From a bacterium (GTDB lineage: Bacteria > Patescibacteriota > Minisyncoccia > Phycocordibacterales > SBAW01): a DNA stretch of 9,837 nucleotides. Every line of letters starts with the position of its first letter. Positions within the stretch are counted from its first letter, which is position 1. Where the stretch lies: positions 1-9,837 of the forward strand of contig JAKALC010000022.1 of the NCBI GenBank assembly GCA_021813335.1. Direction: 5' to 3'. Positions 5,296 to 9,837 of this stretch are shown here, in pieces. The position numbers were made by a program, and so were the translations under genes. The notes below the pieces were generated by a model. It searched no databases and was not told the DNA's origin. It saw only the letters and a program-made list of their open reading frames with translations.

Positions 5296-5394
5296 ATGAA
5301 AAAAGGCGCGCAACGAATAACATCGTATAGCGCAGCCCGTATGCACGGGTGGTTTAGCACTGCTGCTAGGCCGCTTTTTGCATTTGTACGCTAA
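5296..5394 (+). CDS. Possible leaderless 32-residue leader peptide
   Basis: An ATG lies exactly at the predicted transcription start and opens a 32-codon frame: a basic peptide starting MKKGAQRITSY, containing HGWF (residues 17-20) and ending FAFVR. It has no Shine-Dalgarno sequence, like other leaderless genes here. Codons W19-T22 (5350-5361) overlie segment 1 of the candidate attenuator and A23-P26 overlie segment 2, so ribosome position could select the fold. Against translation: only 13 of the 31 codons after the start end in G or C, unlike the GC-biased neighbouring genes, and a frame this short can arise by chance. Confidence 0.3.
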   Translation: MKKGAQRITSYSAARMHGWFSTAARPLFAFVR

Positions 5395-5414
5395 GACACT
5401 CGACGCACGAATAT

Positions 5415-5444
5415 AAAAAGGGGCCTGGCAACAGGCTCCTTTTT
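5415..5444 (+). terminator. Strong intrinsic terminator between the leader RNA and the 5484 gene
   Basis: GGGGCCTG (5420-5427) pairs with CAGGCTCC (5432-5439), one G-U, with a GCAA (GNRA-type) loop. AAAAA before and TTTTT after extend the stem to 13 bp. It ends 39 bases before the ATG at 5484, so the downstream gene must be reached by read-through unless it has its own promoter; only a weak CACTAT (5467-5472) without a -35 is seen there. Confidence 0.9.
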
Positions 5445-5483
5445 CGTTCTTTCACAACTCACTCTTCACTATTGGGAGCCCCT

Positions 5484-6644
5484 ATGTACCCCTTTGAGGT
5501 TAAGGCCGACAACGGCGTTTCTGTTCAATCGCTCGTCGACGCGATGGGGGAAGGGATCCCCGTCACGCTCACGAGTCACCCCGGCAACGCGTCGCTCTAT
5601 AAGCTTTCACTCTGGAGCTGCGGGATACCGGACAACTTGTGGGATATCACCTGCATCGCCGCCGACCGCAACAACCAGCCGGAACACCGGCTCGTTCGCG
5701 GAGAAAAAGAACTTCTCATCTCCGAAGAGCTGCGCCGCGAAGTAGCAACCAGCGCGTCGCGAGATCGCCGTTTTGTCACGGCCTACCAGCGAACTGAGGA
5801 TGGCGAATTCCTCGGACGCGTCCACACTCGCGCTATGCAGACGCAATATCCCGGCGTCATATCGTCGCAATCAGCGCTTCTGCTCTCCGAGCGTGAGCGC
5901 GTCGCGGAAATATTCGGCTACCTGGCAGCGCGCAACCCGAAGAAATACTTCCCGCGGCATATCTCGTGCGACGGTGTTATGATGCCAGTTCGCGAATACC
6001 TGAGCGCCGATGGCATTGCTCATTCCGCGCTTTCGGTCATCGAAGAACTGAGCGCCCTGCTCCTCTCCGATGAGATCGGCGAGCTTCGTGGCGGATTCGC
6101 CTACGGAGGGCCGGTCGTCCATATGATCTGTGCGCTCTGCCAGTACTGGAAGACCGGCTCGATCAAGCGGTACGATGTTTCCGGCCCGGATATGATCCGC
6201 TATGCGGTCACCGCCGAACACCAAGGAAACTTGTCGTCGCTTCTCGTCGAGCTCCACCGCGCGTTCCCGTCGCTTGTTCCGGAGAAGTTCTCCGTAACAA
6301 TGCCGGCGGGCACCGTCTTCCGCGTAGGGCAGCTCACGGACGGCCATCCGTCGGCCGGCGTAAGCGATCTGCACGACACCCTGCTTGAGCAGCAGGCGAT
6401 ACGGCGGGGGAGAGCGAACGGAACGCGATTGAGCGAAACCGCATACGGCGAGCTTCGGAAGAAAGCAATCGAGGTCGAGCAGGAATGGCCGCTCAACATC
6501 GAAGCGCCGCGGGATGCGTACTTCTCGCAGCACGACCTCTGCCGAATGGGCGCCCGCATCACTGTTCCCGAACAGTTCCGGTCTATGACGTTCGCGGAGA
6601 TCGCAGAGAGAAGAGTGCGGTTGAAAAATATCCTGCGGGTTTGA
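5484..6644 (+). CDS. Hypothetical protein, 386 residues
   Basis: Not recognised. No signal peptide, membrane helix or known catalytic motif is visible. Visible parts: an N-terminal domain (about 1-75) with SVQSLVDAMGEGIPVTLTSHPG and a CGIPDNLWDITCIA stretch with two Cys; a charged middle (about 75-125); a region with YFPRHISCDGVMMPVREYL; a hydrophobic, Gly-rich stretch (about 190-225, GELRGGFAYGGPVVHMICALCQYW); and a basic C-terminal part with helices (RRGRANGTRLSETAYGELRKKAIEVEQEW) ending MTFAEIAERRVRLKNILRV. ATG 5484 is chosen over an in-frame TTG at 5472 because GGGAG (5474-5478) lies 5 bases upstream of the ATG and would otherwise be inside the gene. It lies downstream of the leader RNA and terminator at 5296-5444, which may control it. 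A terminator follows. Confidence 0.8.
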   Translation: MYPFEVKADNGVSVQSLVDAMGEGIPVTLTSHPGNASLYKLSLWSCGIPDNLWDITCIAADRNNQPEHRLVRGEKELLISEELRREVATSASRDRRFVTAYQRTEDGEFLGRVHTRAMQTQYPGVISSQSALLLSERERVAEIFGYLAARNPKKYFPRHISCDGVMMPVREYLSADGIAHSALSVIEELSALLLSDEIGELRGGFAYGGPVVHMICALCQYWKTGSIKRYDVSGPDMIRYAVTAEHQGNLSSLLVELHRAFPSLVPEKFSVTMPAGTVFRVGQLTDGHPSAGVSDLHDTLLEQQAIRRGRANGTRLSETAYGELRKKAIEVEQEWPLNIEAPRDAYFSQHDLCRMGARITVPEQFRSMTFAEIAERRVRLKNILRV

Positions 6645-6659
6645 CTGCAGGGATCTTAC

Positions 6660-6683
6660 GAGGGCGCGTGCGCCCTCTTTTTT
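6660..6683 (+). terminator. Intrinsic terminator after the 5484 gene
   Basis: GAGGGCG (6660-6666) pairs with CGCCCTC (6671-6677), loop CGTG, followed by six T (6678-6683). It begins 16 bases after the stop. Confidence 0.9.
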
Positions 6684-6724
6684 ATTCCTGGCTCTGCCCC
6701 ATATGGCAGTATTCCCGGTCTCCG

Positions 6725-6762
6725 GGCCGCCGCCGGCGTGCTGGCGGCGGCCGCTTTTTTTT
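6725..6762 (+). terminator. Second, stronger terminator before pnp
   Basis: GGCCGCCGCC (6725-6734) pairs perfectly over 10 bp with GGCGGCGGCC (6743-6752), followed by eight T (6755-6762). It lies 42 bases after the first terminator. No gene is seen in 6684-6724; a small CTGCC/GGCAG hairpin (6694-6698 with 6705-6709) is the only structure there. Confidence 0.85.
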
Positions 6763-6802
6763 GCTACCGTACTACCATTATACGAACGGCCCTCGGATAG
6801 GT

Positions 6803-6828
6803 AGATTTCAAAAATAGTTTTGAAGTCT
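6803..6828 (+). repeat. 11-bp inverted repeat upstream of pnp
   Basis: AGATTTCAAAA (6803-6813) and TTTTGAAGTCT (6818-6828) pair over all 11 positions with one G-U, loop ATAG. It is AT-rich within GC-rich sequence. It overlaps either the -35 (TTGAAG 6820-6825) or the region just upstream of the -10 (TAAAAT 6828-6833) of pnp, so it may be an operator; if transcription starts further up, it would be a leader hairpin. Confidence 0.6.
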
Positions 6829-6849
6829 AAAATCCGCGGGTCATAGCAC
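6806..6849 (+). promoter_or_regulatory. pnp promoter region (two candidate readings)
   Basis: Reading 1: TTTCAA (6806-6811), 16 bases, TAAAAT (6828-6833), giving a leader of about 18 bases that contains GGGTC/GACCC (6838-6842 with 6851-6855) but no Shine-Dalgarno sequence. Reading 2: TTGAAG (6820-6825), 18 bases, TAGCAC (6844-6849), 8 bases before the ATG, a nearly leaderless mRNA. The first has the better -10, the second the better -35. Confidence 0.5.
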
Positions 6850-6857
6850 AGACCCAT

Positions 6858-9083
6858 ATGAAAACGAAGAGTTTCTCGTGCGATGTCGGCGGCAAGACGT
6901 TGACCGCCGAGTTCACCGATCTTGCGGAGCAGGCGAATGGTTCCGTCATTATGCGCTACGGCGGCACGGCGGTGCTCGCGACGGCCGTGATGAGCTCGCG
7001 AACGCGCGAGGATATCGATTACTTCCCGCTCACCGTCGATTACGAAGAGCGCTTCTATGCCGCAGGCCAGATCCTGGGAAGCCGCTTCGTGCGCCGAGAA
7101 GGCCGCCCCTCTGAAGGAGCCATACTCTCCGGCCGCGTCGTCGACCGCACCATCCGCCCCCTCTTCCCGAGCCATATCCGCAACGAAGTTCAGGTTATCA
7201 TCACGGTCCTCGCTCTCGATGAAGAGGATCCGGATACGATCGCGGTCAATGCGGCCTCGCTCGCACTCGCAACCTCCGACATTCCGTGGAAAGGACCCGT
7301 CGCCGCAGTACGCATCGGCAAAAAAGGGCAGGGCGGCTTCATCGTAAATCCGACCTACGCCGAGCGCGCTGAGCGCCAGCTCGATCTCGACATCCTCGCC
7401 TGCGGTAAGGATGACACCATCAATATGATCGAAGTAGCCGCACGCGAAGCATCGGAGGCCGACATCGCGGAGGGCTTCGCGCGCGCGGCCAGAGAGCATC
7501 GCGCGATCCTCGAATTCCAGGCCGCGATCGTAAAAGAGATCGGCCGCGAGAAGCGCTCGATACCCGAGCCGGAGCTTCCGACGGAACTTACAAAGCTTTA
7601 TGCGGAGGAGTTCGCGCCGCGCCTCACGGAGGCCGTATTTTGCGGCGTCGCCGGCAAGAAAGAGATCTATGCGCTCCAACACGAGTTCGTCGACCGCATC
7701 TCTTCCGTGGAGACGCTCGCACCGTACGCCAAGGCTGCGGCGCGATTCTTCGACGACCGCGCCGACGAAGAACTCCATCGCGGCGCCGTCGAGGACGGCA
7801 AGCGGCCCGACAACCGCGCCTTCGATGAAGTGCGCCCGCTCTTCACGAAAGCGGGCGGGATGTCGCCGGTCCTTCACGGCTCCGGCATCTTCTACCGCGG
7901 GGGTACGCACGTTTTCACGGCGCTCACCTTGGGCGGCCCCGGCGATTCGCAGGTCGTCGATTCGATGGAGGAGCACGACGTGAAGAAGCGTTTCATGCAT
8001 CACTACAACTTCCCGCCGTTCTCGGGCGGCGAGACCGGCCGTATGGGCGGACTCAACCGCCGTATGATCGGCCACGGCGCCTTGGCCGAAAAAGCGCTCG
8101 AGGTCGTCATCCCGCCGAAAGAAAAATTCCCGTACACCATCCGCCTCGTATCGGAGTGCTTCGCGAGCAACGGCTCGACCTCGATGGGCTCGGTCTGCGC
8201 CTCGACCTTGGCGCTTATGGACGGCGGCGTTCCCATCACGGCGCCCGTCGCCGGCATCGCGATGGGCCTTATGATGTCGCCCGGCTTCGCGCGCGATAAG
8301 AAGTACCGCGTGCTGACCGACATCCAAGGGCCGGAGGACAGCCACGGCGATATGGACTTCAAGGTCGCGGGAACGCGGGCGGGCGTCACGGCGATCCAGA
8401 TGGATATCAAGCTCGACGGCGTACCGGTGCCGATCCTCGTCGAAGCACTCGAAAGCGCGCGGAAGGCGCGGCTCCAGATCCTCGATCTCATCGAGAGCGA
8501 GATCGCCGCGCCGCGGCCGCATATCTCGCCGCGCGCGCCGGAGATCGTCACGATGAGCGTGCGGCCCGACCAGATAGGCCTCGTCATCGGCGGCGGCGGC
8601 AAGACCATAAACGGCATCAAGGAAACGTCGGGCGCCGACGACATCACCATCGAGGACGACGGCTCGATATTCATCACCGGAAAAAACGGAACGGCCGAGA
8701 AGGCGCGCGGGATGATCGAAGCGGTCGTCAAAGAATACAAGCCGGGCGAAGTCTACGACGGCGAAGTGACGCGTATGATGGACTTCGGCGCCTTCGTGCG
8801 CATCGGCCCCGGCAAAGACGCCGAGGGCCTCGTCCACGTGTCCGAAGTGGCCCCGTTCCGCATCGACAAAATTGGGGACGCGCTTGCCGTTGGGGAGAAG
8901 GTGCGGGTTATGATAAAGGAGATCGATGAGAGGGGGAGGCTCAATCTCTCCATCAAAGCGATAGACCCGGACTTCGCCGCGCGAAAGAACCTGAAGCCCT
9001 CCGAAGGGCGCAGCGGGAACGGCGGAGCGGGCGGCAATCCTTATGGACAACGACATTCAGGCGGATATAGACCTCGATCGTAA
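6858..9083 (+). CDS. pnp: Polynucleotide phosphorylase (PNPase)
   Basis: 741 residues, slightly longer than the roughly 700-711 of E. coli and Bacillus. Domains in order: first RNase PH domain (about 10-145, with the conserved FFxRREGRP-type block SRFVRREGRPSEG), helical linker (about 150-240), second RNase PH domain (about 315-550), KH (about 560-620, GxxG at 578-581 in IGGGGKTI) and S1 (631-701). Active-site elements are present: SNGSTSM (437-443, phosphate binding) and EDSHGDMDFK with Asp494, Asp500 and Lys502, equivalent to E. coli D486, D492 and K494. The enzyme degrades RNA 3'-5' by phosphorolysis as a trimer, and can add tails in reverse. The tail (702-741) is Gly/Arg-rich (GNGGAGGNPYGQRHSGG). 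No Shine-Dalgarno sequence precedes the ATG. The last 41 bases overlap the next gene in another frame. Confidence 0.97.
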   Translation: MKTKSFSCDVGGKTLTAEFTDLAEQANGSVIMRYGGTAVLATAVMSSRTREDIDYFPLTVDYEERFYAAGQILGSRFVRREGRPSEGAILSGRVVDRTIRPLFPSHIRNEVQVIITVLALDEEDPDTIAVNAASLALATSDIPWKGPVAAVRIGKKGQGGFIVNPTYAERAERQLDLDILACGKDDTINMIEVAAREASEADIAEGFARAAREHRAILEFQAAIVKEIGREKRSIPEPELPTELTKLYAEEFAPRLTEAVFCGVAGKKEIYALQHEFVDRISSVETLAPYAKAAARFFDDRADEELHRGAVEDGKRPDNRAFDEVRPLFTKAGGMSPVLHGSGIFYRGGTHVFTALTLGGPGDSQVVDSMEEHDVKKRFMHHYNFPPFSGGETGRMGGLNRRMIGHGALAEKALEVVIPPKEKFPYTIRLVSECFASNGSTSMGSVCASTLALMDGGVPITAPVAGIAMGLMMSPGFARDKKYRVLTDIQGPEDSHGDMDFKVAGTRAGVTAIQMDIKLDGVPVPILVEALESARKARLQILDLIESEIAAPRPHISPRAPEIVTMSVRPDQIGLVIGGGGKTINGIKETSGADDITIEDDGSIFITGKNGTAEKARGMIEAVVKEYKPGEVYDGEVTRMMDFGAFVRIGPGKDAEGLVHVSEVAPFRIDKIGDALAVGEKVRVMIKEIDERGRLNLSIKAIDPDFAARKNLKPSEGRSGNGGAGGNPYGQRHSGGYRPRS

Positions 9084-9837
9084 GGAACCGGCGGAAACGG
9101 CTTCCCCAGCTCCTGCGGACACAGCGGGCGCCGGCGCTTCGGCGCCGGCGCCCGCTCCCGTGCCGACGCCAATGCCCTCGCCGGAAGCAGCGCCCGCGCC
9201 GCAACCAACGCAAGCGCCGGGCGCGCGGCCGTTCATTTATATCGCCCCAAAAACGAAGCCGATGGAGGCGGCCCTCCTGCGGCGGGAAGGGGAACCTTCG
9301 CTGCTTTCGGCCGAGCGCGCTCCGGCTGCCGTCGTTCTCGAGGAACAGGCGCGGCCGATGGAAGCCACGGCGCCCCCCATCCCCGAGAGGCCGGAGATGC
9401 CCGAATCGGCCGCGCAAAAACAAGCCGCGCTTGGCATACCCGCCCTCCATACCTACAAAACCGATATCGAGCGCGCGGTTCGCGGGAAAACCATTTCGGC
9501 GGGAGACATAGCCGCCGCGAGCCGCCGCGGGACGGCTCCTTCGGAGGAGAAAGCTCCCGGGACGCCCGCCGTTTCGAAGCGGGCGCTCGAGATCGGAGGA
9601 GGCATCCTGCTCCTTGCCGCGGCGGCCGGACTCATCGCCTGGTCCCTTCTCTCCCGGACCGCGCCTATTGCGGCGCCCGCGGCGCCGGCATCGACGTTCA
9701 TAACAACCGATGAGACCGTGCCAGTCGCCGTCGCGCCCGACGAATCGCGCACCGAGCTTATGCAGGACCTTGAGGCGAAGAGCCAGGGCGTCACGCTCGC
9801 GCTCGGCCTCATCGCGCGCCTCTATCCCGAGGCGTCC
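9043..9837 (+). CDS. Pro/Ala-rich single-pass membrane protein, N-terminal part (runs off window)
   Basis: 265 codons are open to the window edge. Residues 1-130 are low-complexity, rich in Pro and Ala (ASAPAPAPVPTPMPSPEAAP near 32-51), and probably disordered. A conserved-looking short block follows (LHTYKTDIERAVRGKTISAGDIAAA, 135-159), of a type I recall from other Patescibacteria proteins of unknown function. Then comes a single membrane helix (about 182-204, LEIGGGILLLAAAAGLIAWSLL) with basic residues before it (SKR), so the N-terminal part should be cytoplasmic. After the helix is the start of an outer domain (TFITTDETVPVAV onward), cut at the edge. The ATG at 9043 lies inside pnp and overlaps it by 41 bases, with only a weak GGGCGG upstream, so expression is probably coupled to pnp. 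No further function can be given. Confidence 0.8.
   Translation, partial: MDNDIQADIDLDRKEPAETASPAPADTAGAGASAPAPAPVPTPMPSPEAAPAPQPTQAPGARPFIYIAPKTKPMEAALLRREGEPSLLSAERAPAAVVLEEQARPMEATAPPIPERPEMPESAAQKQAALGIPALHTYKTDIERAVRGKTISAGDIAAASRRGTAPSEEKAPGTPAVSKRALEIGGGILLLAAAAGLIAWSLLSRTAPIAAPAAPASTFITTDETVPVAVAPDESRTELMQDLEAKSQGVTLALGLIARLYPEAS
9123..9156 (+). repeat. Perfect 15-bp hairpin with a UUCG loop just after pnp
   Basis: AGCGGGCGCCGGCGC (9123-9137) pairs perfectly with GCGCCGGCGCCCGCT (9142-9156) across a TTCG loop closed by C-G, an especially stable tetraloop. It begins 39 bases after the pnp stop, inside the Ala/Pro-rich codons of the overlapping gene. No T-run follows, so it is not a standard terminator. 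Confidence 0.75.

Larger units (their letters stand above)
5296..5444 (+). ncRNA. Predicted structured small RNA or attenuator leader, about 150 nt
   Basis: It runs from the predicted start at A5296 to the end of the terminator T-run. Hairpins seen in order: (a) GCGC 5306-5309 with 5330-5333, enclosing ACGA 5313-5316 with TCGT 5323-5326; (b) GCCCGT 5335-5340 with ACGGGT 5345-5350, loop ATGC; (c) GGTTTAGCA 5351-5359 with TGCTAGGCC 5364-5372, loop CTGC, starting on the base after hairpin b so the two could stack; (d) the terminator 5415-5444. The segment 5364-5372 can instead pair with 5422-5430, which disrupts the terminator. That is the layout of an attenuator for the gene at 5484. It matches no riboswitch, tRNA, SRP RNA or 6S RNA that I recognise. 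The alternative is an independent small RNA. Confidence 0.55.

Noticed and set aside
5296..5395. tRNA or tmRNA in the structured region
   Set aside because: There is no cloverleaf: no T-arm GGTTCRA sequence, no 7-base anticodon loop, no CCA-ready acceptor stem. The hairpins have 4-6 base loops.
5472..5486. TTG start 12 bases upstream for the 386-residue gene
   Set aside because: GGGAG at 5474-5478 is well placed for ATG 5484 and would lie inside the coding region if TTG were used.
5871..9056. Very long (1061-codon) open frame on the minus strand
   Set aside because: It lies antisense to pnp and most of the 5484 gene, crosses two plus-strand terminators and shows no family signature. GC-rich codon bias on the sense strand removes stop codons from this frame. 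The sense-strand PNPase has all its domains.
1..9837. CRISPR array, insertion sequence or prophage
   Set aside because: No regularly spaced direct repeats, transposase, terminal inverted repeats or phage structural genes were seen. The Xer-like protein and the M15 peptidase alone do not make a prophage.

Overview
The window looks like a piece of a Candidate Phyla Radiation (Patescibacteria) chromosome, most likely a GC-rich member of the Parcubacteria group. This is inference from gene style: many short unrecognised proteins, a lone Xer-type recombinase, an NYN/LabA ribonuclease between rpsO and pnp, a Pro/Ala-rich one-pass membrane protein overlapping the end of pnp, and very short or absent 5' leaders. 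No rRNA or other lineage marker is present, so genus-level placement is not possible. Genes are compact and almost every one is followed by a clear intrinsic terminator, so most look like single-gene transcription units.

Layout. 1-160 (-): start of an exonuclease III gene (xthA type), cut by the window edge. 241-837 (+): PurN-type formyltransferase with a TTG start, then a terminator. 969-1202 (+): a 77-residue unknown protein with its own terminator. 1255-2166 (-): complete tyrosine recombinase of the XerC/XerD family. 2271-2630 (-): unknown 119-residue helical protein ending at a 14-bp perfect hairpin. 2758-3024 (+): rpsO (ribosomal protein S15). 3185-3814 (+): NYN-domain ribonuclease-like protein. 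3925-4596 (+): unknown 223-residue protein. 4660-5232 (-): M15-family zinc peptidase without a visible signal peptide. 5260-5444 (+): a strong promoter, a roughly 150-nt structured RNA and a strong terminator. 5484-6644 (+): unknown 386-residue protein. 6645-6857: two tandem terminators and inverted repeats. 6858-9083 (+): pnp (polynucleotide phosphorylase). 9043-9837 (+): start of a Pro/Ala-rich protein with one membrane segment, running off the edge.

How the parts relate. RNA turnover is a theme: PNPase (3'-5' phosphorolysis), an NYN nuclease and S15 lie within about 6 kb. The classical rpsO-pnp neighbourhood is kept but stretched by about 3.8 kb of other genes. Several promoters place the -10 element only 6 to 8 bases before an ATG with no Shine-Dalgarno sequence (xthA, rpsO, the NYN gene, the M15 gene, the 5296 transcript), so leaderless mRNAs are predicted. 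Other genes (purN, the 77-residue ORF, the 5484 gene) have good Shine-Dalgarno sequences, so two initiation modes appear to coexist.

The most interesting element is 5260-5486. A near-consensus promoter drives a short RNA made of consecutive hairpins ending in a terminator 40 bases before the 5484 gene. One 9-base segment of it can pair either with an upstream segment or with the terminator's left arm, the layout of a transcription attenuator. It is either an attenuator/leader for the unknown gene or a stand-alone small RNA.
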